Part shown: in pieces, positions 1 through 10,843 of the stretch
Numbering within the stretch: the stretch's first letter is position 1
Layout of the letters: each line of letters begins with the position of its first letter
Notes under the pieces: model-generated
Databases searched by the model: none
What the model was told of the DNA's origin: nothing
Seen by the model: only the letters and a program-made list of their open reading frames with translations
Translations under genes and position numbers: made by a program
Source of the DNA: Anarhynchus alexandrinus
Lineage: Eukaryota; Chordata; Aves; Charadriiformes; Charadriidae
DNA: 64,000 nucleotides
NCBI GenBank assembly: GCA_008711295.1
Contig: VUYV01000040.1
Coordinates: forward strand, 4,938,272-5,002,271
Reading direction: 5' to 3'

Positions 1-1917
1 AGTTAGGTTAACCCCTTCACTGATGAGTTCACAGGACCGGCACAGACCTTCATCCCAAAGCCGATGTGCTGCGCATGATCCAGAGGAACTGTCCCAATAC
101 CTGGGACAGGACAAGGCTGTCTTTATTCCTCAGGGACGACAGGCTCGGCAGCTACCTTCAGCCCTGATTCATCAAAGGCATTTCTGCTAAATTCAGCTGC
201 ACAACAAGCATTATTAGAGCCAAATGGACTTAAAACCAGGGGTATAAAATTAGGCCCCTGCCTACATGCTTCCTGAATTTCAGCCTATTTTTGTAAAAGC
301 TGTGGGGAAAAATGGAATGCGTTTTACGGCACAAAATTGGAGTCTGCCTGATGATAACAGCTCTGAACTGGCATGCTGTGAAAGACACTAGAGCAGACTT
401 TTCCCAGCGTAGAGGGAGTAATCATCTTGTGCTGCTTTCTAGTGATCATCCCTGATGGTCCCAGGGAGCGAAAGCTGATGGTCTGCTGTGTCCAGAGCAT
501 TTCCATTCAAAGGGAAGTTACTCCACTCGGAGAGCTCCAAAGGGTTGTTCAGCTGTCTTCTCTGGCCAGAGAGGGAACCGTGTCAGTACAGTGACAATTC
601 AGAGCCTCAGATTTTAAATTTTTTTTTTTTTCTTCGAGATTGCTTATAAAACCTGGTTAGTAGCTTATGTTAACAGGGTTTATTTTCCTCTTCATATGCC
701 TTTATATGTTTATTACCGCAGGGCTGATTATGACACCAGCTGCTGATGGCTTTGAAGTGGTATTGATTTATTTGAGGAAAAAAGGAATGCTAGCCCATTC
801 ACTTCTAAAGTAAATACATGTTGTTATTTTACATTATCTTATCTTTATCAACAAGTGTTTAAAAGGGGAAATTATGGGCTTGTTAAATATCACTATCACT
901 TTCACAAAATCTGATGCCGAAAAGCTATGGGATGGAGAGATAACGACAGAAAAATAAATCAGACCTTTTTTTAAAAACAAAATCTTCCATAAAACCCAAA
1001 AGATTAGACTTGCAAGAAAGGAAGGGAGAAATATCTGATCCCTGGGGTCAGGAGGAAGAGGAAGATCTGACACGAGATCTGCTGTGACACTGGGCCAGTT
1101 GGAAGAAAAGGAAGAGCAAAGCTCGGTTCCACACAGCTGGAGCTCAGCAATTTCTATTCAAAGTTGTAACAAGCTATATAAAGCTTTCCTACCAGTTTAA
1201 TCCAGCTATAAAACACAGTTTCCATTCCACGTGTGCATCTCTGCATTCACACAAGCCTTAGAGAAAGCAAAAAGAGGATTGAATGGCAGAGAAAAGATGA
1301 ATAAGCATCACACAGATCACTTTGGTGTTGTTTCAGGCTTTCCTTGAAGACTTGCCAGGCTTGCAACTTTCAAGGTAGGCTTATGAACAATATCCCAAAG
1401 CCTGTTTTATGCTGTGTGCACCAGGGTGCGATTTTCAAATGCTGACTTTCACAAGGACTCGCACTCTTCTGTGAGATGGACTGCCCGCTGTTCAGCCTGG
1501 CTCCTATGGCAAGTGACTTAGCTGATGCTGCAAACAGGACAGATCAGTTCAGGAGAGCATTAAAGAGCCAGGCTACTGTTCAAGCCGGGAAGAGCTTCCA
1601 TGTTTAAATTTGACACCTACTTTAGGTATGTTTGAAAATCGTGCCATAGGAGGATGTCTGCCCCGACTTGGAAGGCAGCACCAATCTTACGCGTTCAAAC
1701 TGGGCTTACACGACATAACTTGCAATTTATTACTTGCGCGCAGTCCCCGAGATGTTATTAAGTTACTTCATCACAGGCAATACACAGCTGGTGAAATGCT
1801 CCAGGGGCCCAATAAGAGGGCTATTGCAAGTCTGCTGAGCTGGAGAGAGCCCCATACTGAGGTGCTTATCATCCACACAGACAAGACAGGCCGTGGATGA
1901 ATGAAAAGATGCATCGT

Positions 1918-2046
1918 TGCCTCCATTTGATAGTGGGGAACTGAGATAACACAAATTCATTGATTAGTCCAGGCGGAGGGTATGTAGCAGAGCCGGGATT
2001 TGGCCCAGAGCTCTGGGATCCCAGTCAAAAGCCTTAATCATGCACC
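1918..2046 (-). mobile_element. MIR-like ancient SINE
   Basis: The sequence resembles the reverse complement of the MIR core and tRNA-like part: GGGGAACTGAG, then GCAGAGCCGGGATTTG and a further stretch ending near AAAAGCCTTAATCATGC. This is the usual MIR order (oligo-purine, AACTGAGG, GCAGAGCCGGGATT). Assignment is by recognition only and boundaries are approximate. Confidence 0.65.
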
Positions 2047-3018
2047 CATCCTTCCCATGTCCCTCTGCGAGCACTGAGCATCTTTCTTTTCCGCGGTGCC
2101 AGCTGCAGTCTCTCACTGCAGTTGGAGTTGCTAGAATTAATGGAATGTTGCTGAGAACTGCAAAAGGAAGAGATTAACCCACCTCCCCTTAAAATAAAAT
2201 TACAGGTGCCTTCTAGGCATAAACCAAACTTCAGCTCTTTTCTACAACATGCAGCTTCACTTCACTAATTCTTAAAATTACTTTGGAGGCTTTTACATGT
2301 GGATCCTTACTCCCGGTGCCAGCAGGTGGGAGATGAAGCATCCATAAATCCTGATCGTTCTGAAGATTTTTGTATATCCTCTAGACTCCAGCACTGAATC
2401 TTTTTTTTTTTCCCCTGAGCTAATGCTTCAGTAGCTGCACCTTGACTTTCAAATGTATTAACTGAGTTGCCAATCATCATTATTATTTTTTTTCTTAGCA
2501 ATCTCCCAGCTTTACTTCAGCAATCCTCTTGTCCCCTTCAAACTCCAAAATCCCCATTGCAGAAAATTCACTGTTTAAAGGCTGAATTTTGGGAAAAAAA
2601 CCCACATCATTCTAAAGGAACAGCTGATTCCAAAGGTGAGATTCATTCAGTCTCAGGTCAGCCTTTTGCCAGCTTTCCCCGTAATGCAAATAACCTTTAG
2701 ACTGGGAAACCAGGAGGATTTCCTATAAACTAGGCATGTATGCTAGTTCAACCAACTTATTGGTTTCCCTGGGGGGAGCTCCTCAGGGGGACCTGGCAGC
2801 AGTTTGAGATGCTTTTCAAAAGAACAAGCAGGTGGTGATACCTTCCTTTTCCTTGAAGATTCAGCTTGCACACGATAGAGTAGGGTACTAACTTAGCCTG
2901 GGGAGAATGACCTGTAAAACACCTGGAGGAGCAGAAGGTCTTTGCACAGGAGGCAGTGCCCCAGCACTGCAACATGGACTAGAGGGTGGAAGGCAGGTCC
3001 AGGAGATGAACGGTCCCA

Positions 3019-3664
3019 ATTCTCTATTGCAGCTCTGCCACTGAGTCACTGATTTCAGTAAATCAAGTACAAAAACAACTCGGAGGAGAGCAATTGGCAG
3101 ATGAAAGAAGAGGATCTGAGTCAAGAACGGAGTGACACACTTTGCAACAAGTCCCCCTGGAGCTGTTCTGCATTGTCACATGTAGCAAGCCCAAATGATG
3201 ATCCAAGGGCTGGAGTGATGATCCGAGGGCTGGAGCACCTCTCCTATGAGGAGAGGCTGAAGGAGTTGGGGCTGTTCAGCCTGGAGAAGAGAAGGCTCTG
3301 GGGAGATCTTATTGCGGCCTTTCAGTACCTAAAGGGGGCCTACAGGAGAGCTGGAGAAGGACTTTTTACTAGGGCATGTAGTGACAGGACAAGGGGGAAT
3401 GGCTTCAAACTGGAAGAGGGCAGGTTTAGATTGAACATTAGGAAGAAGTTTTTCACTTTGAGGGTGGTGAGGCACTGGAACAGNCCATTCTCTATTGCAG
3501 CTCTGCCACTGAGTCACTGATTTCAGTAAATCGAGTACAAAAACAACTCGGAGGAGAGCAATTGGCAGATGAAAGAAGAGGATCTGAGTCAAGAACGGAG
3601 TGACACACTTTGCAACAAGTCCCCCTGGAGCTGTTCTGCATTGTCACAAGTAGCAAGCCCAAAT
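3019..3664. repeat. 178-base flank duplicated on both sides of a CR1 fragment and single N
   Basis: Bases 3019-3196 recur at 3487-3664 with two differences that I could see (AAATCAAG/AAATCGAG and CACATGTAG/CACAAGTAG). The left copy runs into CR1 at 3197. The right copy runs into different sequence at 3665. The single N at 3484 separates them. This is consistent with two allelic contigs placed in tandem by the assembler. Confidence 0.85.
3197..3483 (+). mobile_element. CR1 retrotransposon fragment, cut by an assembly join
   Basis: A piece of the 3' part of CR1 ORF2 in plus orientation, antisense to ENOX1. The frame reads [19 protein letters not shown] then [20 protein letters not shown], stays open to RHWN and is cut by the N at 3484, so the 3' end with its ATTCTATG repeats is missing. 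The 5' junction carries a 20-base tandem duplication (3197-3216 and 3217-3236, one mismatch). The 178 bases before it recur immediately after the N without the CR1. Confidence 0.92.
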
Positions 3665-4766
3665 CTTCCCAAACAAAAAGCTATTAGTAGATTTCTAATA
3701 CACACCATGACTTGAGCTCTTGCATGATTTAGTATCTAGTACAACTTGATGAAAATTTGCAAACCATGCTTAATAACAGCTTTTTCATCATCTACCCTAA
3801 ATCTCCAGAACTTATTGCATACAAGGGCCTCAGCAAAATGTACTGTTCCTCTGAAACCTGATGACCAGCAAGTCTGGATGAGCATTCAGGCACTGAAGTC
3901 CTTTTGCACAGCCTCAGGGCTTAAATGTGTTGCACTGTAGTTTCAAATACTGGGGCTCGAATCCACCTTCTTTTTTTCAGGGTGATGAATAGTTTTCTCT
4001 TCAGATATCCTAGAGGAGAGTTTTCATTCTAACCAGTCTAGCTGGGAGGAAATGTGACACGCTCAGCACCATGCTACCTACATGCTCACGGAAGTGGAGT
4101 TATTTCTGAATGAAAAAGGCCTGAGTGAACAGAAGAAATTACATTGGGAGACCGCTGAAACTACACTTTACCAAGACAGAATGAGGTCTTACGACCCATT
4201 CTAAATTGTTGAATTAATTGAGCCCTCTTGTACTAGAGGTGATTTAACTAGGTGAACTAGTGAAAAAAGACCTGACACAGGTGTTGGAACCTGGGGGAAT
4301 CTCTGTCACTTGTAGCTTTGGGGAATGGAACTTCCCAGGATTGTTGTTCCCACTGTCGAGTAGGGCGGGTGAAAAAAATAATGTTCTCAAGAAAATTGTT
4401 GGCATGGCAGGACAAGTAGTCCAGAACTCTGGAACTATCCAAACCAATTCATCACATCTTGTTGCTTCAGCCACTTTCAGATTCAGACTTTTAAGCCTTT
4501 CTGTGTGCATGCTGTCCTTGAATTGAAGAGGCACAATATCTTCTTTATGTTGTTCAAGCCTTGCCCTTCTCATGGTTAAACATTTAGACAAACATTTTAA
4601 AAAAAGGGGTTAAAAATAAAGAAAGTGTCAGTGTTTTCTTACTGTGCAGAATTGTTTCTTTGTGATAAAAGACTCTTTAAAAGACATTCTTTGTAGAACA
4701 GAGGTTACTGTGAATACAAATAGACACTCCAGTGAGATAAAGAAGTGGATCTGGAATAAAATACTC

Positions 4767-4787
4767 AAAAAAAAAAAAAAAAAAAAA
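4767..4787 (+). repeat. A-tract (21 A)
   Basis: Homopolymer of 21 A following AATAAAATACTC. A retroposed transcript tail is possible (AATAAA lies about 12 bases upstream), but no source sequence was recognised in front of it. Confidence 0.9.
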
Positions 4788-4970
4788 GAAAAAGAGAATG
4801 CAGCTAACACAAATAGTAATTTAAAAAAATGCTAAAAGAAGGGAGAATCACTTCTCTGTACATAAAAACGAAAAAATAAATCTTCTCTTATTTTCTTTTC
4901 ATTTACTAATGCTTTATACCCAATAATTTTTTTCTATTTAACTCCAAGTTCCCTCTACTGTCAATGACAG

Positions 4971-5500
4971 AAGAATCATTCTATGATTGGTTAGAGTTGG
5001 AAGGGACCTTAAAGATCACCTAGTTCCAACCCCCCTGCCATGGGCAGGGACACCTTCCACCTGACCAGGTTATTCAAAGCCCCATCCAACTCGGCCTTGA
5101 ACACTTCCAGAGATGGGGCATCCACAACTTCCCTCGGCAAACAGTTCCAGTGTCTCACCACTCTCACAGTAAAGAATTTCTTCTTAATATCTAATCTAAA
5201 TTTAAATCTAAATATTTCTTCCTAATATCTAATCTAAATCTACCATCTTTTAGTTTTAAACCATTACCCCTCATCCTATCGCTTCACTCCCTGACAAAAA
5301 GTCCCTCCCCGTCTTTCCTGTAGGCCCCCTTTAAGTACTGGAAGGCTGCTATAAGGTGTCCCCAGAACCTCCTCTTCTTCAGGCTGAACAACCCCAATTC
5401 TCTCAGCCTGTCTTCATAGGAGAGGTGCTCCAGCCCTCTGATCATCTTTGTGGCCCTCCTCTGGACTCGATCCAACAGGTCCATGTCTTTCTTACGTTGA
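4971..5500 (-). mobile_element. CR1 retrotransposon, 5'-truncated, older copy
   Basis: Minus-strand CR1 (same sense as ENOX1), with its 3' end at AATCATTCTATGATTGG and the usual GTTGGAAGGGACCTTAAAG box. The inner part encodes the ORF2 tail ([20 protein letters not shown], then [16 protein letters not shown]), but that frame stops before the C terminus, so it is decayed. It contains an internal tandem duplication of about 38 bases (5178-5201 repeated at 5216-5239). The upstream boundary near 5500 is approximate. Confidence 0.93.
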
Positions 5501-7337
5501 ATTAAATCCACTTGCTTTAGCTGAGAGTGTAATATTGGAAGAAGAAAGCTATAAAATTAATTTTAGAACTGGATGACTTTATGTATCCAGTAGGCTCGAT
5601 TAAGTCCACCAAGATCAAGACGATGATGAATGGTACAATGGACAATGACAGACAAGTACTCAAGTGGATTAATATCGGTAAATTTTGATTTAGTATGCAA
5701 CGCAGTACTGGGTTTGCTATTGTTATCACTGAGGGGACTCAAGTCCCCACATTATAACAATACAGATAAACTGAAGTTGTTTGGGATGGAACGCTGTAGA
5801 AATCCCAGATATCAAAACATTTGATAGAAATGTCCCTTTTCATGGAAGAAAATCAAACACATTTTCCTATTTGTGGCGTTACAAAAAGAATGACTGGCAT
5901 AGCTCTGCCCTAAGCACACGTGTGTAAACCTAGCCGAATTGATAAATATGACAGTTCAAAACATCATTACTCCTCCTCTCGAGTGCAGACTGTGGGTATT
6001 TCTGGCTCTACCTTCCTGTTGTTAATTCTAATGACTTCCCTCCATAAGAGTGGACAAAGTTAAGGTAAAATGATTAGACATACATAAAAATCTCTGCTAG
6101 CAGTGCTTTGTCTGCAGACACCCACTGTCTCAGCTGTAAACATTTGCTAATGGTGTCTAGAAAACTCAAACCCACACAATTATCCAAGCAAAAATTAAGG
6201 CTGCCCTTTACAGGTTTTATGGTTCCATTTTTCTTCCTAGAAAAAAACATTTAATCTCCCCTCAAGAGAGACGCTGTAGTAAATATTTCTTTGATAGAAT
6301 GACACTCCTTCCTTCAAACTTTACTTCTGGAGTCATTCGATCTCGCACAGCATCTTGTCACAGGAGGAGCCAAAGAACTCTACTCTGTGTAAGCTTGAAC
6401 CCACACTCTTGTGCAGGCATACAAGGACTTGAAACCATTGAATGGATGAAATTCTTTCCTTTCTTAACATAGTGCCTTTATGAAAGGCCTAGATCAAAAT
6501 TATCCTTATCACCAGACTCTCAATTTCTTTCCATATTACTCCCTCCTCCTTTACCTTCCTTAAAGCTCACTGCTGGCTGGCAGTTCCCAGTCATGCTTTG
6601 GCTTCAGCTTCTGTAAATTTTCTTTCTGGGGTGTCTAAACAGGCAAACCCTTGTTAGCTACTCACAACTTTATTAGCCAATGTCAAGAAATCAAGGAAAC
6701 TGTCCATCCAGATCATGCTACCAGTCAGTAATTCCGGCAGCTTCTGAGCCACCTCTTAGAGGGGGTATTTGTAGAAGGCTGAAAAAGTTTCTTTTCTTTC
6801 CACATATTACAATTGTTCTTTCTTTCATGATAGCCATCTAACAAGAGTCAAATTAACGCAGTGTGCAGTACCATATTGTGAAATATGTACCTTTAAAAGT
6901 TAATTCGACAAAACACACAGTTAAAATGGTACAGGATATTTGTTAGAGAGCTTCTACATTATTTCGTATTTGTTGAAAAGAAAGCTAAGTCTTAGATGAC
7001 CAAAGCATAACTCCTACTGGTCCCATAATAAGACATTATCGCAACCACGGAATGAAATACCGTTATGCAAAGCTGCAGAGAGCACGCTGAAGAAACGTAA
7101 TGCTTCCAGCCAAGGGCAGAACTGGAGAGTTTTCATTGTTATAGATCACAGCAGGTGACAGACACCTCCTAGAGACAGCTTGCATCATTCAGATAACTAC
7201 TTTATGAGGGTTTAAAATAAGATACTGTTTTAGATTATCAGCTATTAATATGTCACTTTGCATATGTAACTTTTTGCTTGCTATTAAAAAAAAAAACAGT
7301 TGTGTACATTTGACATTACAGAGGGATTTGGCTTTAC

Positions 7338-7455
7338 CTGAATCATCTACTCTCAGCTTTTTACTGGGATTGTCACCACTGTCATCATCGGACATTTCCA
7401 TCTCCTCTTCCCGGCGGATTCCCATGAGCTGTTCACTGTGAGCATTTCGGAGCTC
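7338..7455 (-). CDS. ENOX1: ENOX1 internal coding exon (acidic EEEMEMSDD segment)
   Basis: This 118-base minus-strand exon follows a GGGTTTTAG acceptor and ends at a GTAAAG donor. It encodes ELRNAHSEQLMGIRREEEM then EMSDDDSGDNPSKKLRVDDS. The EEEMEMSDD core aligns with the region that in the paralogue ENOX2 carries the EEMTE motif discussed as a quinone or drug site. That function is inferred by position only. The residues after SDD are the most divergent from mammalian ENOX1 that I see in the window (DSGDNPSKK). The exon ends in phase 1, so at least one more exon must follow. The expected coiled-coil exons were not found in 1-7337, so the gene continues beyond the window edge. Confidence 0.93.
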
Positions 7456-8099
7456 CTAAAACCCAAAATGACCTTTTGTCAGTATTAACTTCCATAAAGT
7501 CATTATGTATTATTTAGTATCTGTTTTTAATACTGCTCTGATTTTAATTATACATCATTTATCATTGTAATCATATTTATTTGTATATGAATATTTATAA
7601 GAACAGTAGCACAGGGAATTGTTCCTGTGAAAGAACGGCGTTTATAAAAGGTAACACTCGGAAAACCAGAGAGAAAGTGAGTCTCCACATCGAGTGATCT
7701 TTAATTCTACTAAAAATAGCAGAACGCTTTAACAGCAGGGATAATGCTTAAAATTGTGTATAAAGCAGACTGATAAAGAGATTGTCTGCTTGCCTAAGGT
7801 ATAGATAATTCTTGCTTCTCTCTGCCACTTGGGGTAGGATTCACCCGGCCAAGTGTAGGTGTCTCCATTAAACAAAGTCGTATTAACTACACCCTAAAAG
7901 CGCCCAGTTCTCTCTGCCGATGGTAAAGGGAGCCGAGAGCAGCCAGTGCCGATGGAGCGCTCTGTGTTGCAGATGCCAAACGCGTGGGCAAAGGGATCTC
8001 ACCCTCTGTCCCCATGCCCAGATCGCCTGGGATTTAAAACACCCAGCCCAACAACGCTGGCCTGAAAATCACTGCATCTTGATCCAAAACGAGTGCCAG

Positions 8100-8260
8100 T
8101 GCGGACAGCCTGGTCTCCGGGCGACCGCCGCAAGGGCGGGCGGGCAGGGAGCCCCCGGCCATGTCACTCGGTAACCGACGAGCAGGCCGGCGGGCTCTGT
8201 GGGAGTCTAGACGGTCTTTGTTCAGGGTAGAAAAGCCGGCGCGGGTGTAGCGGCTGGCTT
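8100..8260. promoter_or_regulatory. Small intronic CpG-dense patch
   Basis: About 160 bases with roughly 18 CpG dinucleotides by hand count (for example CCGGGCGACCGCCGC, GGCCGGCGGG, GCCGGCGCGG), inside an otherwise AT-rich ENOX1 intron. Such patches in vertebrates can be unmethylated promoters or enhancers. No TATA box or initiator could be tied to it, and no adjacent exon was recognised. Regulatory function is inference. Confidence 0.4.
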
Positions 8261-8584
8261 TTTAATGGCAGCGCTGAGAAGATTGAGAGGACTCTATTTT
8301 GTCCTAATAATCCTGTCAGGTGTAACACGGGGATGCTGCACCGTGATTAGTGTAGGCCTTTTCAGTCCGCAGACAGCTAATTTTTCTGCCGACAAAGAGC
8401 CTAATTCCCACAGAGGTGGTTTGAAATCTTTGAAACAAGGAAGAGTCGCGTGGAAGGAGGAGACAGCATTGAGGAGTCCGAGCACCGCTCCGTGCAATTA
8501 ACAATAAGCTGTCAGAGAGGGAACTGGATGAAAAAAAGGGAAGGCGTTTCCCTCGAGCTGTACCCTTGGTTCATCGGCAGATCT

Positions 8585-8800
8585 CAAATATTCTGATAAA
8601 TTTATATGTGTCCATTAATCCCAGCAAAGGCAACGAGGCTAATTAGTGGGCGTTTTACATGAGAATATTTGCAAATTAAAAAAAAGAAGTGATTAAAAAG
8701 GTAAATTGTCAACCAGTGCCTCATGCAATCAGAGGCACCTCTGGAAGAAATTAGCAATCCATTTCTTAATTCCTTATTGGAAAAGGCCACCTGCACTTTC
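8585..8800. other. Candidate conserved non-coding block
   Basis: AT-rich block next to the CpG patch with homeodomain-like core motifs (GGCTAATTAGTGG, GCAAATTAAA) and an interrupted inverted pair, GTGCCTC and GAGGCAC. It looks like the conserved non-coding elements common in introns of developmental genes. Conservation cannot be assessed from one sequence. Confidence 0.3.
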
Positions 8801-10736
8801 TCCTGAGGAAGTATACTTCATACATGAGCAGACATCTGCTTATATTTACTCCCTCTTTAGGGAATAAATGTCTTTGATGCATCAATATCTACATTATCAG
8901 CAAAGCCAGTAATCTTCCATGGAGAATGTCTATGTGTATGAAAGTTTGTTTTGGGTTTGGGTTTCTAGCAAAGCTTCCTTAAATTCAGAAATAAAGGGAA
9001 AGTGATAAGGTAATTAAATAAATTAGCACATAATGTCATGGTTAAAAAATATTGTTTAAATCAAAGATGCCATTTGGTACATTTCCATCATATTTCACAT
9101 CTGAAAATCTGGCATTTCTAAAATATATTGGTGAGAGCCTTTGTGTGTTTTTGAATTGTTTTTGTTGTCCTCTTCTTAGAAAAACAAAAGGCAAGTATTT
9201 GAAAGAGAGAGCAGTGAATTAACATTTCTGGAAAATCCAACTCTTACACATTTCAGTTTATTAAAGATTTAGAAGCCAGCAAATGAATGACATACTACAT
9301 CCCTTTACAAAAAGTTAGCTTAAAAAGGGATGGTCTTAATACAATTGAAATAAGCTACTTGCAAATCATATTTTCATACTTCTCTAAAAGATAAGACAAA
9401 CATCAATCCCCAATTTCCCAACTTTCAATTGAACAAAGGCTTTATTCACTACTTATATGAAATATTTGTGAACAAAATGCAAAATACAGTTTGTACCAAT
9501 AAATTATGCCAACGTTTTATTTTAAGTGTCCCATTATTGTGAAGTCATTTGGTATTCACCATAATAGCACTGATAATAAAGAATTCATTTGGTATTCATG
9601 TGGATGTTACATTTAGTGCCATTGGTATTCAACTGTAATTTAGCGTTAGTTAATGGGCACTTAAAATGTTATCCAAATGATTTATATCACAGCACTTTAG
9701 TGTTTCTCAAACTAAGTGTACAACACTTATTTTACAAGTGTACTACAAAATAATTAAATAAGTGCACCTTACCTTCTAAAGTTTTTATTCTGAGACAGAG
9801 AAAAATCATTTAGAGGACTGTGATACTCACAATCAACATACTGTACTACGTACAGGTAAACCAAGTGTATGTAAGTCGCTCATATTAAAAAAAAAAAGGA
9901 AGAAGAAAGAAAGAAAACAAAGACAGTGGTACTTACTTTTTAAAATACAGGCTCATAGCGTATATACTGAATTAAAAACGAAAGCTGGATGACCAAAACA
10001 CAGGATGAGGTCTATTGCTTCCTTTGCTGCCACTCGCAACAAGGGGAGTTAGAATCCCATTTCCTCTGCTCATGCTTATGACAGTCACACATGCATGGTC
10101 CCACATTGCTAACTCTGTGTGGTAGTATGATTACATTTATACTGGTTTCTGTGCAAGCACAATATTTAGAATCAATACAAGTGATGCATCTACTTTTTTA
10201 AAGGTAAACATAAAACAAATGGGAAGGACTTAGTATGCTTAAGTCATTACTTAGGAAAGAAATTATCTGTTTTATTTTCAGGCAAAGTCATCTTATAATG
10301 ACCATATGATGGCACAACGAGAAAAAAAATCTGCGCTACAGAATACTTTTAAAAACAGATCACGATTACTCCTAAAAAGATATTTTTCTGAAATAATTCT
10401 TAATTTTATCCTTAGCTGAAAATATTGTTCCTAATTTCACTACTTCAGTTCATTATTTTAGGTAGTAAACATAATAGTCCAATGATTTCCCAAATTTTGC
10501 GCGAAAAATAAAAACACATTGCTCTCTGTCTTAGTGTTATTTAATGACTATTATCATAATGAGAGCAATGGGAGCAATTCATACTGTAGACGAGACTGTA
10601 TAATGGCCAGTTGATTAACAGCTATAACGATAGCCGTAAATATTGCTGAATACACTATGTCCAGCTACAATCACACTCGTTCTGTGTCAATCCAGCTGTG
10701 AGATGATGGATAGAAAGTAATAATAAAATCACCAAC

Positions 10737-10843
10737 CTCAGAATGCTTTCGCCAAATGTCTATGTTCTTTCGCTGGGCTTTCGAGAAATGGTCCCAAGCT
10801 TTTTGTCTGGTAGAAGCGTTGAAAACGGCGACAATCTGCTCAA
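10737..10843 (-). CDS. ENOX1: ENOX1 internal coding exon (helical region, short)
   Basis: This short minus-strand exon of 107 bases encodes (F)EQIVAVFNASTRQKAWDHF and then SKAQRKNIDIWRKHSE. The acceptor is the weaker form TTCACCAAAG and the donor is GAG followed by GTTGGT. Both obey the AG/GT rule but are further from consensus than those of the other exons. The two leading bases complete a Phe codon with the previous exon. The exon ends exactly on a codon boundary (Glu), and the next exon resumes with a second Glu, as expected for the KHSEELRN stretch. It corresponds roughly to residues 345-380. Confidence 0.94.

Larger units (their letters stand above)
1..7337 (-). other. ENOX1: ENOX1 intron, 3' part of window (partial)
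   Basis: Non-coding sequence after the donor of the 7338-7455 exon, running off the window. It holds a MIR-like SINE (about 1918-2046), a CR1 fragment abutting an assembly join (3197-3483), a longer minus-strand CR1 (4971-5500), and a 21-A tract at 4767-4787. Apart from CR1-derived reading frames I see no ORF with a recognisable product, and no ENOX1 C-terminal exon. Confidence 0.8.
7456..10736 (-). other. ENOX1: ENOX1 intron between the 118-base and 107-base exons
   Basis: A 3281-base intron. About 7900-8260 is GC-rich, with the CpG-dense core at 8100-8260. About 8585-8800 is AT-rich with TAATTAG-type homeodomain-like motifs. About 9545-9631 has three copies of a short ATTTGGTATTCA-like motif. 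No transposable element was recognised, which is notable for its length but not unusual in a bird. Confidence 0.8.
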
